The notes beneath the pieces were generated by a model. It had not been told where the DNA came from, made no database searches, and worked only from the letters and a program-made list of their open reading frames with translations. From NCBI GenBank assembly GCA_017552325.1, contig JAFZQE010000049.1, positions 1 through 44,960 of the forward strand: a stretch of 44,960 nt of DNA, written 5' to 3'. A program made the translations under genes and the position numbers. This DNA is from Oscillospiraceae bacterium (GTDB taxonomy: Bacteria; Bacillota; Clostridia; Oscillospirales; Oscillospiraceae). This document shows, one piece after another, positions 1-6,006 of this stretch (positions are counted from its first letter, which is position 1; each line of letters starts with the position of its first letter).

Positions 1-2
1 TC

Positions 3-134
3 GGCGACTTCGACCAGAACGACACGCTGGACTTCAACGACTATGCGGTCTGGTGGGCCCAGCACGGCTTCGGCGCCGATACCTGGAGCCAGTACAACCC
101 GACCGTCGCCTGGAACGACGAGTGGCTCAAGTAA
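3..134 (+). CDS. C-terminal end of a dockerin/EF-hand-like secreted protein (5' partial)
   Basis: Only the last 43 codons are in the window, read in frame from base 3 to the TAA at 132-134. The visible part contains a calcium-loop pattern, D-F-D-Q-N-D-T-L-D-F-N-D. It has acidic or amide residues at loop positions 1, 3, 5, 9 and 12, as in type I dockerin and other EF-hand-like repeats, and an aromatic-rich helix (YAVWWAQHGF) follows. Dockerins bind cohesins in cellulosome-type complexes, and single EF-hand-like loops also occur at the ends of other secreted clostridial proteins. The tail after the loop (ending NDEWLK) is short, so this would be the last module of a larger extracellular protein. 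The upstream domains and the first calcium loop, if any, are outside the window, so the assignment is tentative. A strong terminator follows directly, which separates it from the next operon. Confidence 0.55.
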   Translation, partial: GDFDQNDTLDFNDYAVWWAQHGFGADTWSQYNPTVAWNDEWLK

Positions 135-161
135 GCGAAAACCAGCAAAATCCATAAGCTC

Positions 162-200
162 AGACAGCGCGGAGCTCTCTCCGCGCTGTCTCTCTTTTCT
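162..200 (+). terminator. Rho-independent terminator after the dockerin-like gene
   Basis: A perfect 13-bp inverted repeat (left arm 162-174, CTCT loop, right arm 179-191) is followed by a pyrimidine tract rich in T. It lies 28 bases after the stop codon. Confidence 0.85.
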
Positions 201-254
201 GTCTCCTGTCCGTCCCGCCCGCTGCCGAGGGCCTGCCGTCCGGGCACTTTCCGG

Positions 255-284
255 TTGACACGGTGTTTTTGCTCGTTATATAAT
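255..284 (+). promoter_or_regulatory. Sigma-A promoter of the kinase/PqqD operon
   Basis: TTGACA (255-260) and TATAAT (279-284) both match the consensus, with an 18-bp spacer. The predicted start of transcription is near 291. This excludes the ATG at 288 as a start codon and argues against the GTG at 304, which would have almost no leader. Confidence 0.85.
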
Positions 285-351
285 AATATGAAACACCGGT
301 TTTGTGTTTACGGGCTGTTTGACCGCGGCCCCTTCCCGCTGCGAGGTGCTT

Positions 352-1080
352 ATGGACGACGTGTTTGAGGCGAGGCTGGCCGGCCACCCGGTGCGCTACG
401 CCTTTCGGTATCCGAAAACCAGGCTGTATTTTCGCTCCCAACTGAAAGCTTCCGACGGCGCGGCGGACATCCTGGCCTCGCCGGAGGACATCGCCCGCGC
501 CCACGCGCTGATCCCCGAACAGAACGCCGAGGACTACGCCGAATTCAAGGCGCTGTGCGCGCTGACCGGACGCTTCCTGCTGCGGCGCTACGGCTGCTGC
601 ATCTTCCACTCCGTGGCCCTGCTGTATCGCGGGAAGGCCTGGCTGCTGACCGCGCCGAGCGGGACGGGCAAGACGACCCAGTTCATGAACTGGCGGAAGC
701 TGCTGCCGTCGGAGATCACGATGATCTCCGGGGACATGCCGGTGCTGGAGCAGCTCGACGGCGAGATCACCGTGCACCCCAGCCCGTGGAACGGCAAGGA
801 GAGCATCGGCAGCTTCCTGTCCGCGCCGCTGGGCGGGATCGTGCTGCTGGAGCAGGGGCAGGAAAACCGCATCGAGCCGCTGCCGGTCCGGGAGGCCATC
901 GTGTCGCTGATCCCGCAGTTCGTCACCACGGCGGATACCGAAGCGGAGATCCTGACGCTCTGCGGCCTGCTGGAAGGGCTGCTACACAAACCGGTCTGGA
1001 AGCTGGTCAACAAAGGCGATCTGGCGTCGACGGAGCTGCTGCGCGAGACGCTGAGGGGAGGCTGCGATGAAACGGTATAA
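352..1080 (+). CDS. HPr-kinase/PEPCK-like P-loop protein (RiPP-type serine kinase family)
   Basis: The predicted protein has 242 residues. A phosphate-binding loop, PSGTGKTT, sits at about residues 102-109 after a hydrophobic strand (KAWLLTA). This is the Walker A arrangement of the HPr kinase/PEP-carboxykinase-like fold. Relatives in lasso-peptide clusters (for example the paeninodin kinase) phosphorylate the precursor, while many others have no assigned substrate. A second acidic segment after the loop (ISGDMPVLEQ) fits the metal-binding strand of this fold. The start at ATG 352 is chosen because a GAGGTG element lies at 343-348 and the promoter predicts transcription from about 291. An in-frame GTG at 304 would add 16 residues. 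The 3' end overlaps the PqqD-like gene by 14 bases, so the two are co-translated. The fold assignment is reasonably secure; the substrate is unknown. Confidence 0.75.
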   Translation: MDDVFEARLAGHPVRYAFRYPKTRLYFRSQLKASDGAADILASPEDIARAHALIPEQNAEDYAEFKALCALTGRFLLRRYGCCIFHSVALLYRGKAWLLTAPSGTGKTTQFMNWRKLLPSEITMISGDMPVLEQLDGEITVHPSPWNGKESIGSFLSAPLGGIVLLEQGQENRIEPLPVREAIVSLIPQFVTTADTEAEILTLCGLLEGLLHKPVWKLVNKGDLASTELLRETLRGGCDETV

Positions 1081-1372
1081 AGCGAGAGAGGGACTGGTGC
1101 TGACCCAGGTGTGCGGCGAGCGGCTGCTGGTGTCTGCCGGCGCGCTGAAAGAGCTCTGCCCCTTTGTGACCGTGCTCAACGAGACCTCGGCCTTTCTCTG
1201 GGAAAAGCTCAAAAACGGAGCGACGGCAGAGGAACTCGAACAGGCCGTCGCCGGAGAATACGAAGTGGACGACCCGGCCTCGGTCCGGGGCTTCATTGAG
1301 GACTTCCTGCGTCAGATGCAGGAACTGAATTATTTGCTCACGCAAGAGCAGGGAGACGAACATGAAAAATAA
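1067..1372 (+). CDS. PqqD-family peptide-binding protein
   Basis: This is a 101-residue single-domain protein. It has the PqqD pattern: a basic start, a short beta segment, then LNETSAFLWEKLKNGATAEE and a C-terminal helix ending in LNYL. In characterised systems PqqD-like domains (RiPP recognition elements) bind the leader of a precursor peptide and hand it to a modifying enzyme. The gene lies inside a four-gene operon, starting 14 bases before the end of the kinase gene (ribosome site around AGGGGAGG) and ending 11 bases inside the next gene. No radical SAM enzyme or lasso cyclase is adjacent. Its partner is therefore most likely the kinase, the nucleotidyltransferase or the membrane-anchored protein encoded around it. 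The family call is strong; the role is inferred from the family. Confidence 0.85.
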   Translation: MKRYKAREGLVLTQVCGERLLVSAGALKELCPFVTVLNETSAFLWEKLKNGATAEELEQAVAGEYEVDDPASVRGFIEDFLRQMQELNYLLTQEQGDEHEK

Positions 1373-1763
1373 CACGCTGAAATTCGTATTGCTGGCCGTA
1401 CTGCTGATCGTTGTCTTCATCGTGCTGGCCGTTCTCGGCCGCGGTTCTTCGATGAAACCGCAGACCCCGGCCGCGCCCGCCGCGGCGGAGACGCAGCAGA
1501 GCGAGGCGGCCGCCCCCGAGACCGGCAAAGAGCCCGAGGCCCCCGCCGAGGCCGCCGGCTCCGTCGAGCCCGAGGAGCCCAAGGAGCCCGAAGAGCCGAA
1601 GCCCGCGGAGGAGAGCGCCGCGCCCGAGGAGTCCGAGGCCGCGGAGGAACCTGTCGAGACGGCAGACCCCGAAGAGATCGAGGGCATCGTCATCGTCGAA
1701 GGTGAGGAAGGCTCGGTCGTGATTGAGATCCCCGGAGACATGGAGGTCGGCGGGGTCGAGTGA
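1362..1763 (+). CDS. Membrane-anchored Pro/Glu/Ala-rich protein of the kinase/PqqD operon
   Basis: The protein has 133 residues. Two lysines at the N-terminus precede one hydrophobic segment at about residues 7-27 (FVLLAVLLIVVFIVLAVLG), which predicts a single-pass protein with its tail outside. The rest is low-complexity, acidic and proline-rich (repeated PEEP/PAEE/EAAE patterns at about residues 38-103). It ends in a short ordered-looking segment rich in valine, isoleucine and glycine (IVIVEGEEG, VVIEIPGD). I do not recognise a family. Both ends overlap neighbouring genes (11 bases with the PqqD-like gene, TGATG with the nucleotidyltransferase), so it is an integral member of the operon. 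It could be the substrate, an anchor or a spacer protein of this system. No leader/core boundary can be identified. Confidence 0.7.
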   Translation: MKNNTLKFVLLAVLLIVVFIVLAVLGRGSSMKPQTPAAPAAAETQQSEAAAPETGKEPEAPAEAAGSVEPEEPKEPEEPKPAEESAAPEESEAAEEPVETADPEEIEGIVIVEGEEGSVVIEIPGDMEVGGVE

Positions 1764-2953
1764 TGGACGAGATCTACGGAAGCTTCCTGCGCGTTCTGCG
1801 CGCGGCGATCCGGGGAGATAAGATCCGGGCGGACGAGTCTCTGCGGCAGCAGTTTCCGAAGCTCTACCGTCTGGCGGCGGAGCACCACATCCTGCCGCTG
1901 ATCGCGGACTGTCTGTACGACGAAACGCAGAAGGGCGCCGCGCTGTACGCAAGGCAGGCGACGGTTTCGCAGGCGCGGCGGACGGCGGACTTCCTGCTGC
2001 TGATGCAGAAGTTCGCTTCGCACGGGCTGCGTCCCGTCATTGTCAAGGGTATCGTCTGCCGGAGCCTCTACCCGGAGCCGGAGCAGCGCCCCTCGGAGGA
2101 CGAGGATCTGCTGATCCGCCCGGCGGACTATCCGGCCTACAAGGCGATCCTGGAGGAAAACGGCCTGCACGCCTCCGGCAACGAGGACGACTACGAAGTC
2201 TCCTTTGCCACGGAGGACCGCTGCCTCCATCTGGAGCTGCACAGGAGCCTCTTTCCGCCCGAATCGGACGCCTACGGGGACTGCGCGCGCTTTTTCGACG
2301 GCGCGCTCGACCGCGCGGTCGAGTTACGCGTCATGGACGTCCCGCTCCTGACCCTGGCGCCGACGGATCATCTGCTTTTCCTTCTCTGCCACGCCTACAA
2401 GCACTTCCTGCACGGCGGCATCGGCATCCGTCAGCTCTGCGACATGGCGCTGATGGCGGAGCGCGACGATGCGCAGATCGACTGGGCGCAGATCCGCGGC
2501 TCCTGTGAGGAGCTTCGCATCGCGTTCTTTGCGGCGGCCCTGTTTCGGATCGCGGAGCGGCAGCTCGGCTTTGCGATGCCGGAGGCCTTCGCGGAACTCG
2601 AGGTCGACGAGAGCGACCTGCTGGACGACATGCTTAGCGGCGGGCTCTACGGCGGCGTGGACATCGACCGGGCGCACAGCAGCACGATGACGCTTGAGGC
2701 CGTCGTGGCTGCGCGCAGCGGCAGAAGGCGGCGCGGCGCGCTGCACTCGCTGTTCCTGCCCCTCTCCTCGATGCGGGGGCATTTCCCCTATCTGAAAAAG
2801 TACCCCTGGCTGCTGCCCTGGGCCTGGCTGCAGCGGATCTGGCGCTATCTGCGCCGAAAGAAGAACCCCTCCCCCGTCAGCCCAACGCGCAGCATCCGCA
2901 TCGCCCGTGAGCGCATCGAGCTGCTGCGGGAATATCATATCGTCGAATCATGA
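1763..2953 (+). CDS. Nucleotidyltransferase-family protein (NTP_transf_5-like)
   Basis: The protein has 396 residues. It matches the uncharacterised nucleotidyltransferase family often found beside PqqD and HPr-kinase-like genes. The pattern includes LPLIADCLYDE near residue 45, a strand KGIVCRSLYP, then the acidic metal site SEDEDLLIRP at about residues 112-121 (DxD-type), and a later helical half with HLLFLLCHAYKHFLHGG. In lasso-peptide clusters such proteins accompany the kinase and may act on the phosphorylated peptide; their chemistry is poorly known. The ATG at 1763 overlaps the previous stop as TGATG. The GTG three bases earlier is an alternative. The C-terminus is basic and tryptophan-rich (YPWLLPWAWLQRIWRYLRRKK), which suggests membrane association. 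The gene ends just before a strong terminator. Confidence 0.75.
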   Translation: MDEIYGSFLRVLRAAIRGDKIRADESLRQQFPKLYRLAAEHHILPLIADCLYDETQKGAALYARQATVSQARRTADFLLLMQKFASHGLRPVIVKGIVCRSLYPEPEQRPSEDEDLLIRPADYPAYKAILEENGLHASGNEDDYEVSFATEDRCLHLELHRSLFPPESDAYGDCARFFDGALDRAVELRVMDVPLLTLAPTDHLLFLLCHAYKHFLHGGIGIRQLCDMALMAERDDAQIDWAQIRGSCEELRIAFFAAALFRIAERQLGFAMPEAFAELEVDESDLLDDMLSGGLYGGVDIDRAHSSTMTLEAVVAARSGRRRRGALHSLFLPLSSMRGHFPYLKKYPWLLPWAWLQRIWRYLRRKKNPSPVSPTRSIRIARERIELLREYHIVES

Positions 2954-2954
2954 A

Positions 2955-2996
2955 AAAAGCAGCTCCGCACAGAGGTATCCGTGCGGAGCTGCTTTT
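2955..2996. terminator. Bidirectional terminator between convergent genes
   Basis: A 16-bp inverted repeat (2955-2970 and 2981-2996) with a 10-base loop has A-rich and T-rich flanks. It can stop the rightward nucleotidyltransferase transcript and the leftward FAH-family transcript. Confidence 0.85.
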
Positions 2997-3034
2997 ATAT
3001 TTTATATGTATATATCTGCGGCCGCCGGTCCCGC

Positions 3035-3892
3035 TCAGACGAAGCGGTTGACGAGCTCGCCGATGCCGTCGATCTCGACCGAGCAGAGGTCGCCCGGGCG
3101 GAGCCACTGCTTCTCCCCGTTCTGGCCGAGGGCCACGCCCTCCGGCGTGCCGGTGAAGATGATGTCGCCCGGTTTGAGCGTCATGTGCTCGGAGATGTAG
3201 CTGATGATCTTCCGGCAGGAGAAGATCATATGGCAGGTGTCGGAGTCCTGCCGGAGCTCGCCGTTGACGCGGGAGCGGATGCCGGTGTGGTCCGGGTCGA
3301 GCTCCTCCGCGGTCACGACGCAGGGGCCGACCGGGCCGAAGCCGTCCATGCTCTTGCCGAGCAGCCACTGGCTCCCCCGCTCGAGCTGCGTCTCGCGGTT
3401 GGAGACGTCGTTGCCGCAGGTATAGCCGAAGACGTAATCCATGGCCTCCTCCTCGGGGATCCAGGCGCCGGCCTTTCCGATGACGAGCACCAGCTCCGCC
3501 TCGTAGTCGTACCTGCTGTAGGCCGGGTCCAGCCGGATCTCCTCCCCGCTCGCCGCCAGCGCGTTTCCGAGCTTGGAAAAGACAACCGTGTAGGACGGCA
3601 GCACGTCGTTTGTCTCCTCGATGTGCTTGCGGTAGTTCAGGCCGATGCAGAGGATCTTCTCCCCGCCGGTCACGGCCGGGGCAAGCTGCGGCTCCTCGTG
3701 CAGGAGCTCCGCGCCATCCATGAGCGCGCGCAGCGCGGCGAGGGCCTCCTCCCCGCCCCGGATGCAGTCGAGCATCGTCTGCGGCGCGGGGATCCCGCGC
3801 CCGCGGCTCTCGGCCGCCGCGTCGATCCAGCCCGCGCCGGTCCGGATGCCGAGGGACGGCGCGCCGTCCTTGTAAAACTGAAACAGCTTCAT
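3035..3892 (-). CDS. Fumarylacetoacetate hydrolase (FAH) family protein
   Basis: The protein has 285 residues. An N-terminal cap-like region is followed by the FAH catalytic domain. Visible signatures are CIGLNYRKHIEE, the metal-binding YEAELVLVIG (two Glu), GYTCGNDVSNRE (metal-ligand Asp) and the C-terminal LKPGDIIFTGTPEGVA. Family members cleave or decarboxylate acylpyruvates, or hydrate, dehydrate or isomerise related oxo-acids, using Mg2+ or Mn2+. I choose ATG 3892 because an upstream GGGGA lies about nine bases away and the family's typical N-terminus (MKLFQFY) starts there; upstream codons cover the promoter. The gene diverges from an aconitase X pair and their promoters overlap, so the three genes probably serve one pathway for a small hydroxy- or oxo-acid. 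The exact substrate cannot be read from the sequence. Confidence 0.88.
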   Translation of the reverse strand: MKLFQFYKDGAPSLGIRTGAGWIDAAAESRGRGIPAPQTMLDCIRGGEEALAALRALMDGAELLHEEPQLAPAVTGGEKILCIGLNYRKHIEETNDVLPSYTVVFSKLGNALAASGEEIRLDPAYSRYDYEAELVLVIGKAGAWIPEEEAMDYVFGYTCGNDVSNRETQLERGSQWLLGKSMDGFGPVGPCVVTAEELDPDHTGIRSRVNGELRQDSDTCHMIFSCRKIISYISEHMTLKPGDIIFTGTPEGVALGQNGEKQWLRPGDLCSVEIDGIGELVNRFV

Positions 3893-3953
3893 GATTTTAT
3901 TCCCCATTTCTCTGGAATCGCTCATCCGCCGGGGCGGATCTCCGTATGAAACC

Positions 3954-3982
3954 ATGATACCATCCCTTTTGTCGATTGACAA
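3954..3982 (-). promoter_or_regulatory. Promoter of the FAH-family gene
   Basis: Read on the minus strand, TTGTCA (3982-3977) and TATCAT (3959-3954) are separated by 17 bp. The -35 element lies inside the palindrome shared with the opposite promoter. Confidence 0.65.
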
Positions 3983-4004
3983 GCGTCAACGCGGCTGATA
4001 GAAT
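3976..4004 (+). promoter_or_regulatory. Promoter of the aconitase X operon with embedded palindrome
   Basis: TTGACA (3976-3981) and TAGAAT (3999-4004) are separated by 17 bp. The -35 is the left half of the palindrome TTGAC-AAGC-GTCAA (3976-3989). The same bases serve as the -35 of the divergent FAH promoter, so a protein bound here would block both. Confidence 0.75.
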
Positions 4005-4054
4005 AATATTGAACAAAATCAATACAGAAAAAATGCGAAAAGGATGTGATTCCC

Positions 4055-5335
4055 ATGAAATTGAGTCCCGAGCAGCAGGCGATGCTGAACGGCGAAAAGG
4101 GCGAGATCATGGCCAAGATCGTCAAGACCCTCGTCATGTACGGCGAGGCCTTCGGCGCCGAGCGCATGGTCCCGGTCACGAGCCGCTACGGCCACACGGT
4201 CATCAGCTTCGGCCTGGAGGTCATGAAGCCGGTCTACGACCTTTATGACCAGCTCATCGCCGCCGGTCTCCCGGAAGGGCAGAAGTTCACCGCCGACCCC
4301 AAGCCTCTGGACAAGAAGGTCCCCTCCTCCCTGCTGGAGGACATTGTGTTCAAGAAGATCATGTACACGCAGCAGGAGCGCTATGAGGAGCAGCTGCGCA
4401 AGCTCGGCATCACGAGCGACGACGACTACACCTGCACCTGCTACCTCGACCAGGTCGGCAACAAGCCCAAAAAGGGCGACGTGCTGTCCTGGGCGGAATC
4501 CTCCGCCGTCGTCTACGCCAACTCCGTCCTCGGCGCGCGCTGCAACCGCAACTCCGGCATGCTGGAGCTGATGGGCTCCATCGCCGGCTTCGTGCCCGAA
4601 TTCGGCCTGTTGACCGACGAGGGCCGCAAGGCGACCTGGATCGTCGAGGTCCGCTGCGAGAAGAAGCCGGAGGCGCAGCTGCTGGGCTCGGCCGTCGGCA
4701 TGAAGGTCATGGAGGAGGTCCCCTACGTCAAGGGGCTCGACCGCTGGCTCGGCACCGAGCTGGACGACGACGCCTGCGCCTATCTCAAGGACTTCGGCGC
4801 CGCCACCGCCTCCAACGGCGCGGTCGGCCTGTACCACATCGACAATCTGACCCCGGAGGCCAAGGAGCTGGGCGAGAGCCTGATCGCCGAGGGCGCGCAG
4901 GTCTATGTGATCGACGACGAGGAGCTCGAGCGCGTCAAAGCCGCCTACCCGGTCATCTGGAAGAATCCCGAGGCAAAGCCGCAGCTCTGCTTTGTCGGCT
5001 GCCCGCACCTCACGCTCAAGCAGCTGCAGGACTGGACGGCGAGGATCGGCGACGGCCTGCGCGAAAACGGCCGCGACAAGGTCGCCGTGCCGACGGTGTT
5101 CACCGCCTCGACGCCCGTTCTCAAGGCCTTTGAGAACACAATGGACGCCTATCGGCTCAAGAAATACGGCGTGGTGCTCAGCTACATCTGCCCGCTGATG
5201 TACATGAACAATCCCCTCTGCAAGAAGAAGGCGGTCATCACCTGCTCGAACAAGCTGCGCACCTACACGAGCGCCCGCTATTACACCGAAGCGGACATTC
5301 TCAGGATCATCACCGGAGGGAGGGCTGAAGCATGA
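4055..5335 (+). CDS. Aconitase X catalytic (large) subunit
   Basis: The protein has 426 residues. Its N-terminus (KLSPEQQAMLNGEKGE) and the segments CTCYLDQVGNKP, WAESSAVVYANSVLGARCN and SYICPLMYMNNP are typical of the AcnX large subunit. Cysteines near residues 127, 129, 163 and 379 are candidate iron-sulfur ligands. Characterised AcnX proteins include bacterial cis-3-hydroxy-L-proline dehydratase and archaeal phosphomevalonate dehydratase, so this is a dehydratase of unknown substrate. The ATG at 4055 has AAAAGGA ten bases upstream; an in-frame GTG at 4046 is less likely. The gene overlaps the small-subunit gene by four bases, as expected for a two-subunit enzyme. The divergent FAH-family gene suggests a pathway for a hydroxy-acid or amino-acid derivative. 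Confidence 0.9.
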   Translation: MKLSPEQQAMLNGEKGEIMAKIVKTLVMYGEAFGAERMVPVTSRYGHTVISFGLEVMKPVYDLYDQLIAAGLPEGQKFTADPKPLDKKVPSSLLEDIVFKKIMYTQQERYEEQLRKLGITSDDDYTCTCYLDQVGNKPKKGDVLSWAESSAVVYANSVLGARCNRNSGMLELMGSIAGFVPEFGLLTDEGRKATWIVEVRCEKKPEAQLLGSAVGMKVMEEVPYVKGLDRWLGTELDDDACAYLKDFGAATASNGAVGLYHIDNLTPEAKELGESLIAEGAQVYVIDDEELERVKAAYPVIWKNPEAKPQLCFVGCPHLTLKQLQDWTARIGDGLRENGRDKVAVPTVFTASTPVLKAFENTMDAYRLKKYGVVLSYICPLMYMNNPLCKKKAVITCSNKLRTYTSARYYTEADILRIITGGRAEA

Positions 5336-5772
5336 AGCAGTTTCAGGGACGCGTGGTCGTACCCGGCGAATGCAGCGCGGAGGCGCTGGTCAGCCGCGGC
5401 GGTTTCAACACGCTCGCCAGCTACCAGATGGCGCTGATGTTCGGCGACAAGCAGGTCAAGTGCGGCGATCAGAACAACCCAGACCTCTATAAGAAGCCGA
5501 TGCTGGGCAAGGCGCTCTGCCTGCCGATGACGATCGGCTCCACCACCGGCGGCATGGTGCTCTATACCGCCTGCGCGCTGGGCAAGGCCCCGGCCTGCAT
5601 GCTCTTCTCCAAGCCGATCGACTCGCTGGCCGCCTCCGGCGCGATCCTCGGCGACGTCTGGACCGACAACCCCATGCCCGTGGTCGATTCGCTGGGCGAC
5701 GAATTCCTCGAGGCCGTGCAGACGGGCATGACCGTCACCATCGGCCCGAACGGTCTCGTCACGGTCGAATAG
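5332..5772 (+). CDS. Aconitase X swivel-domain (small) subunit, DUF126
   Basis: The protein has 146 residues, the usual length for the separate swivel subunit of AcnX. Recognisable segments are FQGRVVVPGECSAEALVS at the N-terminus, the glycine-rich active-site strand LPMTIGSTTGG (the Ser after MTIG is the expected catalytic-domain residue) and the C-terminal DGD-like substitute VVDSLGDEFLE. The start overlaps the large-subunit stop (ATGA-type overlap), so the subunits are translationally coupled. A perfect hairpin terminator follows. As with the large subunit, the reaction is predicted to be a dehydration, but the substrate is not determined by the sequence. Confidence 0.9.
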   Translation: MKQFQGRVVVPGECSAEALVSRGGFNTLASYQMALMFGDKQVKCGDQNNPDLYKKPMLGKALCLPMTIGSTTGGMVLYTACALGKAPACMLFSKPIDSLAASGAILGDVWTDNPMPVVDSLGDEFLEAVQTGMTVTIGPNGLVTVE

Positions 5773-5808
5773 AGCCCCCTTTTTCCATTTTCGATCCTTC
5801 ACTCTTCA

Positions 5809-5865
5809 AATTCCGGAAGCTTTTCCTGTGAAAAGCTTCCGGAATTGTATTTTTTTCTCTTTTTT
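5809..5865 (+). terminator. Terminator after the aconitase X operon
   Basis: A perfect 17-bp inverted repeat (5809-5825 and 5830-5846) with a CTGT loop is followed by long T-rich tracts. Confidence 0.9.
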
Positions 5866-5877
5866 GCAAACCAATTC

Positions 5878-5906
5878 TTGACATGTTTACATAAATATGG
5901 CAATAT
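5878..5906 (+). promoter_or_regulatory. Possible promoter of the surface adhesin gene
   Basis: TTGACA (5878-5883) is a perfect -35, but the best -10 at 17 bp (CAATAT, 5901-5906) is weak. A leader of about 95 bases would follow. The region is unusually AT-rich for this window. Confidence 0.35.
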
Positions 5907-6006
5907 TAGTTTGGTATTTTATGGGATTGCAGGAAATACCTGTGCGCCGTACCATAGATTACCTGGGAATAAGAGAACGCAAACAGCCGGAAAGGGGATC
6001 GGAATC

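Noticed and set aside
288-303. ATG at 288 as start of the kinase gene
   Set aside because: It lies upstream of the predicted transcription start and is out of frame with the kinase.
352-2953. Complete lasso-peptide cluster
   Set aside because: No cyclase, leader peptidase or precursor with a typical core is visible, so only the accessory genes are claimed.
5907-6006. Cyclic di-GMP riboswitch in the adhesin leader (GAACGCAAA-like segment)
   Set aside because: Only a short stretch resembles the conserved core. The GGCAAACC part, the GNRA-capped stem and the tetraloop receptor are not found.
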